This document shows, one piece after another, positions 39,710-47,621 of a stretch of DNA of 64,000 nucleotides. A program made the translations under genes and the position numbers. Source of the DNA: Devosia ginsengisoli. GTDB lineage: Bacteria > Pseudomonadota > Alphaproteobacteria > Rhizobiales > Devosiaceae. The notes below the pieces were generated by a model, which had not been told where the DNA came from, did no database searches, and saw only the letters and a program-made list of their open reading frames with translations. Each line of letters opens with the position of its first letter. Position 1 is the first letter of the stretch. The stretch spans positions 44,555 through 108,554 of the forward strand of contig NZ_JANQAJ010000004.1 of the NCBI RefSeq assembly GCF_024707105.1, written 5' to 3'.

Positions 39710-40507
39710 ATGCCTGATAGCATTCCCGCGCTCTCCGCAGCGCAAATCGACGCCTTCATCACCGACGGTTTCATCCGCATCGACAATGCCTTCCCCCGCG
39801 CCCTTGCCGAGCAGGGCCGCGCCATATTGTGGAAGGAGACCGGCTGCGATCCTGATAATCCCGCCACCTGGACCAAGCCGGTCATCCGGCTGGGCGGCTA
39901 TTCCGAGCTGCCTTTCCGCGAGGCGGCCAATACGCCCCTGCTCCGCGCCGCCTATGACCAGATCGTGGGCCAGGACAGGTGGGTGCTGCCGCAGGGATTG
40001 GGCACCTTCCCGGTGCGGTTCCCCTCGGACGAGGAACCCGGCGACGATGGCTGGCATATCGACGGCAGCTTCGCCGGACCCGATTTCAAGGACTTCCTCG
40101 ATATCAGGGCCAATGTGGTTTCGAAGGGCCGCGCCCTGCTGATGCTGTTCCTGTTCTCTGATGTCGGGGAGGACGACGCGCCGACCCGTATCAAGATCGG
40201 CTCGCATCTCGAAGTCGCCCGCTACCTTGCCCCGGCGGGCGATGCCGGGCGCTCGCTCCGCGACATGATCGCCGACCGGCCGGACTGGTTCGACACCGGC
40301 AAAGAGGCGCTGGCGACCGGGCCGGCGGGAACGGTCTATCTCTGCCACCCCTTCCTGGTACATGCCGCCCAGAAGCATCGGGGCAAAGAGGTCAAGTTCA
40401 TGGCCCAGCCGCCGCTGATGCCGCGGGGCGAACTGGAGCTGGACCGGAAGGATGGCGTCTATTCGCCGGTGGAGCTGGCGGTGCGGGTGGCGCTGGACAG
40501 CCAATAG
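39710..40507 (+). CDS. Phytanoyl-CoA dioxygenase (PhyH) family protein
   Basis: The protein has 265 residues. It is an Fe(II)/2-oxoglutarate dioxygenase fold with the metal ligands GWHIDGSF (HxD near residues 116-118) and a distal His in CHPFLVHAA (about residues 211-217), then RG for 2-oxoglutarate. Related proteins hydroxylate diverse small molecules, including antibiotics and hygromycin-type substrates. The substrate here is unknown. The gene's leader-peptide and hairpin control duplicates that of the acetyltransferase before it, suggesting a second drug-inducible resistance gene. Confidence 0.85.
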   Translation: MPDSIPALSAAQIDAFITDGFIRIDNAFPRALAEQGRAILWKETGCDPDNPATWTKPVIRLGGYSELPFREAANTPLLRAAYDQIVGQDRWVLPQGLGTFPVRFPSDEEPGDDGWHIDGSFAGPDFKDFLDIRANVVSKGRALLMLFLFSDVGEDDAPTRIKIGSHLEVARYLAPAGDAGRSLRDMIADRPDWFDTGKEALATGPAGTVYLCHPFLVHAAQKHRGKEVKFMAQPPLMPRGELELDRKDGVYSPVELAVRVALDSQ

Positions 40508-40596
40508 GATGCCAGGCGGGCGGGGTTTTCCCCGCCCGCTTGACCCGGACCGCGCGAAGGCCGGATACTCGACAGGCGGCGGCAATCCGGAGACGC

Positions 40597-41115
40597 ATGA
40601 TGCGCCTTGTTCTGACCGTGCCTTTTCTCGCGCTGACCATGGCGCCGTGTTTCGCCCAGAGCGATGACTTCGACCCCTATCAGGCCGTGCTCGATGCGAT
40701 GCCATTGAGCGCGGCTCAACCGCTGATCGAAGCGGCCTATGGCCCGGTCGAGGACACGACCGGCCGGCTCGACGGCGAACTCGCCGCTGCGGGAGTAAAA
40801 ATACTGTCCGCCCGGGATGCAAACGACAACCTCTCTGCCTTCCTGTTCTGCGACGACAGGCTGGCGGCCGTGTCCGCCATCGTCACCACGAGAGTGGTGG
40901 CCAGCGTGCTGGGGCCGTTGAGCCTGCCCAGCGGTCCCGTGCTCGTGGTCAATCCCAGCGAGCAAGGCGTCATGATTTCGGCGGAGGATCCGGATATCAG
41001 CTTCGCCTATTGGGGCGTGGGCACTACGGCCAGCTCCGTCTCGCTCAGCTATCCGTGGAAGGTCTTCGTCAATATGGACTTCCCCGGCCGCTGCGAGGAT
41101 GTCGCCGCCGACTAG
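40597..41115 (+). CDS. Secreted hypothetical protein
   Basis: The protein has 172 residues with a signal peptide (MMRLVLTVPFLALTMAPCFAQ). The mature region contains DPYQAVLDAMPLSAAQPLIE and two Cys (FLFCDDRLAAV and GRCEDVAAD), which could form a periplasmic disulfide. I do not recognise the family. CCGGAGA precedes the paired ATGs at 40597 and 40600. Its TAG is interleaved with the TAG of the convergent aldolase at a shared CTAG. Confidence 0.7.
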   Translation: MMRLVLTVPFLALTMAPCFAQSDDFDPYQAVLDAMPLSAAQPLIEAAYGPVEDTTGRLDGELAAAGVKILSARDANDNLSAFLFCDDRLAAVSAIVTTRVVASVLGPLSLPSGPVLVVNPSEQGVMISAEDPDISFAYWGVGTTASSVSLSYPWKVFVNMDFPGRCEDVAAD

Positions 41116-42152
41116 CGGAACGCCGCCTCGGCGCCGGACCGGAAGAACGCCGCCACTTCGGCCAGCGCGCCATCGACCATGGCGTCGTCCACATCGAGAT
41201 GCGTCACCCAGCGCTGCTGGCCGTAGCGGCCGGTAATGCCGACACCGCGCGAGACCAGGAATTCGGTGAGGCGGTCGCCCAGGCGGTCCTCGACATCGAC
41301 GAAGATGATGTTGGTGTCGGGCATGGTTACATGCAGTGAGGGGAAGGCAGCAAGACCTTCGGCCAGGCGCCGGGCGCGACGATGGTCGTCGGCCAGCCGG
41401 GCAATATTGTGCTCGAGGGCATAGAGGCCCGCCGCCGCCAGGATGCCGGACTGGCGCAACCCGCCGCCCAGCATCTTGCGATTGCGGCGCGCCGTATCGA
41501 TCAGGTCCTGCCGACCGATCAGCACCGAACCGACCGGGGCGCCGAGCCCCTTGGACAGGCAGATCGAAACGCTGTCGAAGGGCGCGGTGAAACTCTTGAT
41601 GTCGGTGCCCAAAGCCACCACGGCATTGAAGGCGCGGGCCCCATCGAGGTGGAGGCCGAGGCCATGGCGGCGAGCGATCTCGGCCACCTGCCCCATGTAG
41701 CTCTCCGGCAGCACCTTGCCACCGAAGGTGTTTTCCAGCGCGATGACGCGCGTGGTGGCGAAGTGATTGTCCCCCGCCTTGATGGCGCTTTCGATCGCGC
41801 CGAGATCCATCGTGCCATCGGGCTGGTGGGCGATGGGCTGCGGCTGGATGGAGCCCAGTACGGCCGCGCCGCCCGCCTCGTATTTGTAGCAATGGGCATT
41901 CTGCCCGGCGATGAACTCGTCGCCGCGGCCGCAATGGCTCATCAGGGCGAGCAGGTTCGATTGCGTGCCGGACGAAACGAAGATCGCCGCATCCTTGCCG
42001 AGCATGGCGGCCATGCGCTGTTCCAGCAGGTTGACCGTGGGGTCGTCGCCGAACACGTCGTCGCCCACCTCGGCGGTGGCCATGGCGGAACGCATGCCCG
42101 TATTGGGCTGGGTGACGGTATCGGAGCGGAAGTCGTAGCGGATGGTGTTCAT
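41112..42152 (-). CDS. Low-specificity threonine aldolase
   Basis: This 346-residue PLP enzyme has MNTIRYDFRSDTVTQPN at the N-terminus, VGDDVFGDDPTVNLLE, LHLDGARAFNA, and ICLSKGLGAPVGSVLIG with the PLP Lys near residue 200. It cleaves threonine and allo-threonine to glycine and acetaldehyde, and related beta-hydroxy amino acids. The ATG at 42152 fits the family start; an upstream extension would cross the adjacent repeat. Confidence 0.93.
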   Translation of the reverse strand: MNTIRYDFRSDTVTQPNTGMRSAMATAEVGDDVFGDDPTVNLLEQRMAAMLGKDAAIFVSSGTQSNLLALMSHCGRGDEFIAGQNAHCYKYEAGGAAVLGSIQPQPIAHQPDGTMDLGAIESAIKAGDNHFATTRVIALENTFGGKVLPESYMGQVAEIARRHGLGLHLDGARAFNAVVALGTDIKSFTAPFDSVSICLSKGLGAPVGSVLIGRQDLIDTARRNRKMLGGGLRQSGILAAAGLYALEHNIARLADDHRRARRLAEGLAAFPSLHVTMPDTNIIFVDVEDRLGDRLTEFLVSRGVGITGRYGQQRWVTHLDVDDAMVDGALAEVAAFFRSGAEAAFR

Positions 42153-42237
42153 GGCGGGCCCGGCTGTTGGAGGCCGATGATTAGCACGATTGTTGGATCG
42201 CGGCGCAATCGCATTGGACTTCAGGCGTTCCGGCTCT

Positions 42238-42392
42238 TTCCCTTCTCCCTCTGAGGGAGAAGGTGCCCGAAGGGCGGATGAGGGGTCCTGCGCTATCCAT
42301 AAGCATTGACGCATGGGTGAGCGCAGAACCCCTCACCCGGTTCTTCCGCTGGACGCGTAAGAACCACCCTCTCCCTCAAGGGGAGAGGGGTA
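42238..42392. repeat. Interspersed repeat, family 3 (copy A)
   Basis: CCCTTCTCCCTCTGAGGGAG then AAGGTGCCCGAAGGGCGGAT and, at the far end, CCCTCTCCCTCAAGGGGAGA are palindromic arms around about 90 bases. A near copy lies at 48475-48617 and a half copy at 34914-34960. Confidence 0.65.
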
Positions 42393-42422
42393 TCGAGTGA
42401 AACAAATTTGCCACCGGCCGCA

Positions 42423-43400
42423 TCAAGCCGCCACGTCGCCGCCATCCTCGCCGTCATTGGCGGCGTTCAGTTCCAGCGGCGGGCGGCGGGCCACGATGAG
42501 CATGCCCGTGATGGGCGCGCCGCGATCGAAGCGCAGGACGGCGGTTTCAAAGCGCAATACGTCGAGCCCGGCCACGACCAGGGCATCGCGCGTAGCCTCC
42601 ACCCCATGGGCATAGCGCAGCGACGGACGCAGGAATTGCGGCTCGGGACCATCATGGGCTTCGAGCGAGAAGGCGACCAGCCCGCCCGGCCGCATGGCGG
42701 GCACCAGCGCCGCCAGCACCGGCGCCAGGGCGCCGCAATAGATGAACACGTCGGCGGCCGTGACCAGGTCGGCATCGGCGCGGCGGGCATTGAGCGCGGC
42801 GACCAGTTCGGCCTTTTGCAGGCTGTCATAAATGCCCTTGCGGGCGGTCTCGGCGATCATCGCGGCGGAAACATCGATACCTTCGAGATAGTCCGCCTTG
42901 GCGCGCAGGTGCTGGCCCATCAGCCCGGTGCCGCAGCCCAGGTCGAGCGCCCGCGCGAAATGCTCGATCCCCAGCACGGCCATTTCCTGCCGCACCAATT
43001 CGTCGAGCATTTCGGGAACGCGATAGCCGAGCCGCTCCACCAAAGCCTGCTCGAATTGGGGCGCATACTGGTCGAACAGGGCTTCGACATAGCTGACCGC
43101 CGTGCCCTCGGCGGCCCGGCCGGCGCCATGGGCGGCGAGCTTGAGGCCGGCGCCAAACACGCCCTCGTCGTCCAGCGCCTCGAGATGCCGCCAGGCCGAA
43201 ATGGCGCCCGCGATATGACCCGCCTTCTCGTAATAGAGGCCCAGCAGGTCCCAGCCGGCGGCCCAGCCGGGGACGATTTCGAGCACCTGAACGAGCAGGT
43301 CGGCCGCAGCTTCATGGTCGCCGGCTTCGGCCAGCATGCGCGCATAGCCGGCGCGACGATCCGCAATGACATCGCCGGAAGAGTGAAACGCCTTGGTCAA
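42423..43400 (-). CDS. Class I SAM-dependent methyltransferase with N-terminal TPR-like region
   Basis: The protein has 325 residues. The first 90 residues form two TPR-like helical pairs (YARMLAEAGDHEAAADLLVQ, GLYYEKAGHIAGAISAWRHL). A Rossmann methyltransferase domain follows, with ALDLGCGTGLMGQHLRAKA (SAM motif I) near residue 155 and VTAADVFIYCG further on. The family is often annotated as trans-aconitate-like or TPR-methyltransferase; the substrate is unknown. ATGACCAAGGCG at 43400 is the likely start. Confidence 0.87.
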   Translation of the reverse strand: MTKAFHSSGDVIADRRAGYARMLAEAGDHEAAADLLVQVLEIVPGWAAGWDLLGLYYEKAGHIAGAISAWRHLEALDDEGVFGAGLKLAAHGAGRAAEGTAVSYVEALFDQYAPQFEQALVERLGYRVPEMLDELVRQEMAVLGIEHFARALDLGCGTGLMGQHLRAKADYLEGIDVSAAMIAETARKGIYDSLQKAELVAALNARRADADLVTAADVFIYCGALAPVLAALVPAMRPGGLVAFSLEAHDGPEPQFLRPSLRYAHGVEATRDALVVAGLDVLRFETAVLRFDRGAPITGMLIVARRPPLELNAANDGEDGGDVAA

Positions 43401-43928
43401 GACGAAGTGATCTCTGGAGGGTTACCGGACCCAATCGCCCAGCGGACGGGGATTTGCCGCAAATTCCGCCGGAAAGCAAGCAGGCACATGCGGTGCAAAA
43501 CCTGCAGATGCGACGATAGTGCCGGTTTGCATCAGTCTTTTTTGCGGTATTGTGATGGCGTCCGGTTCGGCGCTTCGGCACCGCACCGCGACAGTGACGC
43601 CCCGGCACGAGACAAATTTTACGTCCCGCCTGCCGGCTCCGCGTCGGCGCCGGGCTGTGATAGTGCGGTGCAAACACTTGACGATGCTCAATTTTGTCCT
43701 GGCAGGAAGCGCTTTCCCGCCGGGCGATTTGTCATGTGTAAACAGATATTGAACGCCCGTTTTTTTCAGGCTACGCTCTCTGATCGAATATTGCGGCCGA
43801 CCGATCTGATCCTGCGAATTCCATTCGCTGCCTGCTGACGTCACTTTCCGATATTTCGATCACTCCGTCCCAGGCCAATAGTGGCTCAGGACCGCCTACA
43901 GCAGCGACTGCACGAGGGAACGCGCATC
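43401..43928. other. Long intergenic region upstream of cspA
   Basis: These 528 bases lie between the divergent methyltransferase and cspA. The short frames inside have no recognisable product and poor codon character. The last 85 bases are probably the structured 5' leader typical of cold-shock genes. I find no clear promoter or riboswitch motif. Confidence 0.45.
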
Positions 43929-44138
43929 ATGGCAACTGGCACCGTAAAGTGGTTCAACGGCCAAAAAGGCTACGGCTTCATTCAGCCCGACGAAGGCGGG
44001 GCGGACGTGTTCGTCCACATCTCCGCCGTCCAGCGCTCGGGCCTGAATGGTCTCGATGAGGGCCAGAAGGTCACCTACGAGATCGTCAAGGACAAGCGGA
44101 CCGGCAAATCCGCCGCCGACAACCTGACTGCCGCCTGA
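43929..44138 (+). CDS. Cold-shock protein (CspA family)
   Basis: The protein has 69 residues and is a complete OB-fold. [20 protein letters not shown] contains RNP1 (KGYGFI), and [13 protein letters not shown] contains RNP2 (VFVHI). These proteins bind single-stranded RNA and melt secondary structure. The ATG at 43929 fits the family start and follows GAGGGAACGCG. A strong terminator follows. Confidence 0.97.
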   Translation: MATGTVKWFNGQKGYGFIQPDEGGADVFVHISAVQRSGLNGLDEGQKVTYEIVKDKRTGKSAADNLTAA

Positions 44139-44160
44139 TCCATCAGGCATTTCGACCGGA

Positions 44161-44202
44161 AGGGGCGCGTCCGACTTGGAGGGACGCGCCCCTTTCTGTT
44201 TT
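44161..44202 (+). terminator. Rho-independent terminator after the cold-shock gene
   Basis: AGGGGCGCGTCC and GGACGCGCCCCT form a perfect 12-bp stem around a 9-base loop, followed by TTCTGTTTT. Confidence 0.88.
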
Positions 44203-44300
44203 GCGGTGCATGAAGACGACAATTGCTTGTTGTCGTAACCATACCGGTTTAACAAAGAGCAGGCCGCCCGCGGCGGAGCAACAAAACCAGAGCCTCATTC

Positions 44301-44807
44301 GTGAATGCAATAATCGAACCGCGACAAGCGGATGAGAGTGTGTTTACCACGCTCGCCCGCGCCAAAACCTTCATCGAAGGTCGCGATTTCGATTCCGCCG
44401 CCCTGGTCTACTTCCAGTTACTTGATACCGACCTCACCACGCCGCTGCGCGGGGAAGTGCTGACCAATCTGGGTGCGGCTTTGTGCATGCTGGCCCGGGG
44501 GCAGACGGGGGCAACGGCGCAGACACAACTGGACCAGGCGCGCGACCTGCTGGTCAAGGCCCTGCCCTGCCGGCAGCGGGCCCAGGCGCCGGCGGCCTGG
44601 GCCACCACCCGCGCCAACCTGGCCCTGGTGCACCTGGCGCGCTACGAGCTCACCGGCAATAGCGACGAATTGCTGTCGGCCCATCTGGCGCTTGATGGCA
44701 TCGAGCCGGCCCTGCGCAATATGCGTGAAACAGGGTTGCGTGACTGGGTCGCCGCCATCCGCGATCAGTTGCTCGAATTGCGGGAGCGCCGCAGCAAGCG
44801 GCGCTAG
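44301..44807 (+). CDS. Hypothetical helical (TPR-like) protein
   Basis: The protein has 168 residues from a GTG at 44301 (NAIIEPRQADESVFTTLARA). The sequence is nearly all helical and alternates like TPR repeats (AALVYFQLLDTDLTTPLRGE, RANLALVHLARYELTGNSDE). There is no signal or membrane segment. It may be a scaffold protein. The GTG start lacks a strong ribosome-binding site. The neighbours give no clue to function. Confidence 0.65.
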   Translation: MNAIIEPRQADESVFTTLARAKTFIEGRDFDSAALVYFQLLDTDLTTPLRGEVLTNLGAALCMLARGQTGATAQTQLDQARDLLVKALPCRQRAQAPAAWATTRANLALVHLARYELTGNSDELLSAHLALDGIEPALRNMRETGLRDWVAAIRDQLLELRERRSKRR

Positions 44808-44849
44808 GCTTCGGAGGCCTGGACTATCGAAGTCTGGTTCTTGTGGTTA

Positions 44850-44975
44850 CCCCCACCCTCATTCCCTCCCCCTGGGGGGAGGGAAGCCCGCTCGGTGATT
44901 GGGTCAATATGGGAGCCACTGACGTCGGTCATGCGCCTCCCTCCCCTTGATGGGGAGGGAAAGAGGGTGGGGTGA
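44850..44975. repeat. Interspersed palindromic repeat, family 1 (copy B)
   Basis: CCCCCACCCTCATTCCCTCC at the left is mirrored by CCTCCCC...GGGGAGGGAAAGAGGGTGGGG at the right, around about 60 bases. It lies between the stops of two convergent genes, so it may end both transcripts. Confidence 0.75.
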
Positions 44976-44991
44976 CAGGAGCCATAGAGCT

Positions 44992-45810
44992 TCAGCCGCG
45001 GCCCAGTTCCACGCTGCGCTTGCGGGCCGCCTCGGTGGTCTGCTCGATCAGCGGCGTCAGGCCTTCCATCAGCACGGCAAGGCCGGCGGCGGTGGTGCCA
45101 TTGGGCGAGGTCACGTTCTGCCGCAGGGTGGCGGGCGACGCCGGATCGGCTTCGAGCAGGGCGGCCGAGCCGATGACCGTCTGGCGCGCCAGTTGTTCGG
45201 CAATGGCGTCGGGCAGGCCGAGTTTCTTGCCGGCCTCGGCCAGGGCTTCGACCATGTGGAACACATAGGCCGGGCCTGAGCCTGACACGGCGGTCACCGC
45301 ATCGAGTTGGGCCTCGTCGTCGAACCAGACCACGGGACCGGCTGCGCTGAGCAGCTTTTCGGCGACCGCGCGGCCCTCCGTTCCGACATCGGGACCGGCC
45401 ACGGCGCCGGTAATGCCCTTGCCGATCTGGGCCGGCGTATTGGGCATGGTGCGGACGACGCGCCCCATGTCGAGCCCATGCGACAGCCTGGCGATGTCAA
45501 TGCCGGCGGCGATGGAAATGGCCAGAGTATGTGGCCCGACAATGGGTTGCAGTGACTCCATGACCTTGTCGATAATCTGCGGCTTGACCGCCAGCACCAG
45601 TACATCGGGCAGCAGCCCACTGGCATCGGAATTGAGGGTAAGCCCGTAATCCTCGGCCAGTTGCATTGCGGCCGGATTGGGCGCGGGATCGACCAGGATC
45701 AGGTGGTTGGGCCGCAGGCCCGCATCGAGCCAGCCGCGCGCCAAAGCCAGGCCCATCTTGCCGGCGCCGACCAGCATGACCGGGCCGAGATGGCTGAGCG
45801 AGACGCTCAC
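44992..45810 (-). CDS. proC: Pyrroline-5-carboxylate reductase
   Basis: The protein has 272 residues. The NADPH-binding GAGKMGLALARGWLDAG, VLAVKPQIIDKVM, VRTMPNTPAQIGKGITG and the C-terminal signature SGSGPAYVFHMVEALAEAG are all present. It makes proline from pyrroline-5-carboxylate. It starts with a GTG at 45810 that overlaps the ybjN-like stop by four bases, so the two are translationally coupled. Confidence 0.96.
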   Translation of the reverse strand: MSVSLSHLGPVMLVGAGKMGLALARGWLDAGLRPNHLILVDPAPNPAAMQLAEDYGLTLNSDASGLLPDVLVLAVKPQIIDKVMESLQPIVGPHTLAISIAAGIDIARLSHGLDMGRVVRTMPNTPAQIGKGITGAVAGPDVGTEGRAVAEKLLSAAGPVVWFDDEAQLDAVTAVSGSGPAYVFHMVEALAEAGKKLGLPDAIAEQLARQTVIGSAALLEADPASPATLRQNVTSPNGTTAAGLAVLMEGLTPLIEQTTEAARKRSVELGRG

Positions 45811-46307
45811 GCTTCGCCCACCGTTTCGAACATGACATGGCTCAGCGCGTCGGCGGCAGTCTTGCCGGCCCAGACGACGAACTGGAAGGCCTGGTAATAG
45901 AGATCGCAGCTATCGGTGGCCGAACGCAGCAGGGCTTCGCATTGCTGAGGCGACACATCGGCGCCGCCGGTCAGCAGGTGCGAATTGCGGAACAGCACCA
46001 CGCCTTCCTTGTTCCAGATATCGAAGTGACCGATCCAGAGCTGCTCATTGATGAGCGAAATCAACTGCTTGATCTCGCCGCGTCTGCCTTCGGGCACCTT
46101 GAGGTCGAAGGCGCAGGCGATATGCAGGCTTTCGAGATCTTCCATCCAGTTGAAGGAGACATGGTAATCCGACCAGCCGCCGCGCACGGAAATGGAGATT
46201 TCGTCGGCGTCCTGCCGCTCGAAAGTCCAGTCGTTGATCGAGGCGATATGCTCGATAATGTCCACCGGGTGGACATTGCGATCGGGCTCGACTTGCAGCA
46301 GTGACAT
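45807..46307 (-). CDS. YbjN domain-containing protein
   Basis: The protein has 166 residues. DIIEHIASINDWTFERQDAD at the N-terminus, YHVSFNWMEDLESLHIACAF in the middle, and LINEQLWIGHFDIWNKEGVV match the YbjN family (PF10722), an alpha/beta fold like type III secretion chaperones and sensor proteins. In alphaproteobacteria it commonly precedes proC. Its role is unclear. A TTAA-N7-TTAAC site lies 173 bases upstream. Confidence 0.88.
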   Translation of the reverse strand: MSLLQVEPDRNVHPVDIIEHIASINDWTFERQDADEISISVRGGWSDYHVSFNWMEDLESLHIACAFDLKVPEGRRGEIKQLISLINEQLWIGHFDIWNKEGVVLFRNSHLLTGGADVSPQQCEALLRSATDSCDLYYQAFQFVVWAGKTAADALSHVMFETVGEA

Positions 46308-46479
46308 CGACGGTTCCGTCCATTAACCGGCAGATTTTGGGTACTCAGGAAACTGGGCCGCACGCACGAGGCTTACGAATCGTCCTGATGAAATGACCCT
46401 ACACGCCCCCACTGATTCAGGGGACGGAACGCGGACCATGGACGGCATTCTCTTGTGGATGACGATGAGCGGCCTAAGG

Positions 46480-46495
46480 TTAACGGACTGTTAAC
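46480..46495. promoter_or_regulatory. CtrA-type box / dyad upstream of the ybjN-proC pair
   Basis: TTAA-CGGACTG-TTAAC matches the alphaproteobacterial CtrA consensus TTAA-N7-TTAAC perfectly. The same bases also form a dyad GTTAAC-GGACT-GTTAAC, whose core TAACGGACTGTTA recurs at 31496-31508. It sits between the phosphoesterase stop and the ybjN start. Confidence 0.5.
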
Positions 46496-46525
46496 GTTGA
46501 CTGCGCGTTCACAGGCAATTGCGTG

Positions 46526-47254
46526 TCAGAACAGGCCCGCTGCATCGGCCCAACCCGTTGCCAGCGCTTGCTTCCAGGGGAGAAATCCGTTGTCCACGGC
46601 CTGCTGCGCCGCGGCGTGATGATCGTATTCGACGACGCGCAGGCTGGTGCGCCACTTGCCGTCGCGCCGCTCGATGACAGCATAGCGCGCATCGGGGGAG
46701 CCGTGGACAAGTTGCAGCCCCACCGCGCCCGGATTGACGATCATCCGCCCGTCGCGCAGGCGGACCGAGCGGGCGATATGGGTGTGGCCGCACAGCATGA
46801 CGGGATAGTCGATGCCCGCGGCGGCGGCCGTCACGGCAGCTTCGGACGGCAATGTAGTCTTGCGGTCGTAGTACCAGTCATCGAGCCAGGCGATATTGTC
46901 GCTGGCCGGGGTGCCGTGGCAGAGGAAGATTTCGTCGTTGAAGACCGATGTGGCCGGGAGCGTGGCGAGCCAGGCATGCTGGGTGGCAGTGAGCTGCCGG
47001 CTGGCGAACTGGTCGGTCGGATCGAGATCGCGGTCGTCGCGGCGGCCCTGGGCCAGCCAGCGGTCATGATTGCCTGATATGACCGGGCCATCGAGACCCA
47101 TCAGGCGGTCGGCGGCGCCGGCCGGATCGAGCGGGCCGCTGACATGGTCGCCCAGGCAAAGCGTGGCATCGACGCCCTGGCTCTTGATATCGGCGAGCAC
47201 GGCATCGAGCGCCATCGCATTGCCATGCACATCGGAAATGACGGCGAAGCGCAA
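46526..47254 (-). CDS. Metallophosphoesterase family protein
   Basis: The protein has 242 residues. The calcineurin-type metal ligands are complete: ISDVHGN, LGDHVSGP, SGNHDRW, CHGTP and CGHTHIA. It resembles the YfcE-like/serine-threonine phosphatase-like phosphodiesterases; the substrate is unknown. The ATG at 47254 lies three bases beyond the ubiK-like stop, so they probably share a transcript. Confidence 0.9.
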   Translation of the reverse strand: MRFAVISDVHGNAMALDAVLADIKSQGVDATLCLGDHVSGPLDPAGAADRLMGLDGPVISGNHDRWLAQGRRDDRDLDPTDQFASRQLTATQHAWLATLPATSVFNDEIFLCHGTPASDNIAWLDDWYYDRKTTLPSEAAVTAAAAGIDYPVMLCGHTHIARSVRLRDGRMIVNPGAVGLQLVHGSPDARYAVIERRDGKWRTSLRVVEYDHHAAAQQAVDNGFLPWKQALATGWADAAGLF

Positions 47255-47256
47255 CT

Positions 47257-47511
47257 CTAGCTGGCTTTGGACTTGGCGCCCTTGAGCGCGGCCAGTTCCT
47301 TACGCAAAGCGTCGATCTCTTCGCCCTGCACCTGCACCAGTTCGCGCAAGGCGTCGAAATCCTCGCGCTTGACCAGGTCCATATCGACCACCAGACGCTG
47401 GGCCTGGCCCTTGACGACGGTTTCGACTTCGCGGCGAACGCCATCGGCCACACCGGCCGCCTCGTTCATCAATCGGCCCAGATCGTCGAAGATCCTGTTG
47501 TTCTGGCTCAT
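47257..47511 (-). CDS. Accessory factor UbiK family protein (YqiC/BMFP)
   Basis: The protein has 84 residues. IFDDLGRLMNEAAGVADGVR and a C-terminal coiled coil (REDFDALRELVQVQGEEIDA) match the UbiK/YqiC family, small trimeric membrane-fusogenic proteins that assist aerobic ubiquinone synthesis in E. coli. It is divergent from lgt. The ATG at 47511 fits the family start. Confidence 0.9.
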   Translation of the reverse strand: MSQNNRIFDDLGRLMNEAAGVADGVRREVETVVKGQAQRLVVDMDLVKREDFDALRELVQVQGEEIDALRKELAALKGAKSKAS

Positions 47512-47621
47512 CGCATACCTATTTGGTTCGGCCCCTTGCCACATTACTTAGGATAGACCCGCCGACTTGACCAGAGAGGCCGAAGCGGCAATGGTCCGGC
47601 CGATTGCCGCAGGAGCTGCTT

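Noticed and set aside
43678..43710. Promoter TTGACG in the cspA upstream gap
   Set aside because: No acceptable -10 hexamer lies 15-19 bases downstream.
43422..43844. 140-codon minus-strand frame in the gap before cspA
   Set aside because: There is no ribosome-binding site, no recognisable domain and an Arg-rich composition, and it overlaps the probable cspA promoter region.
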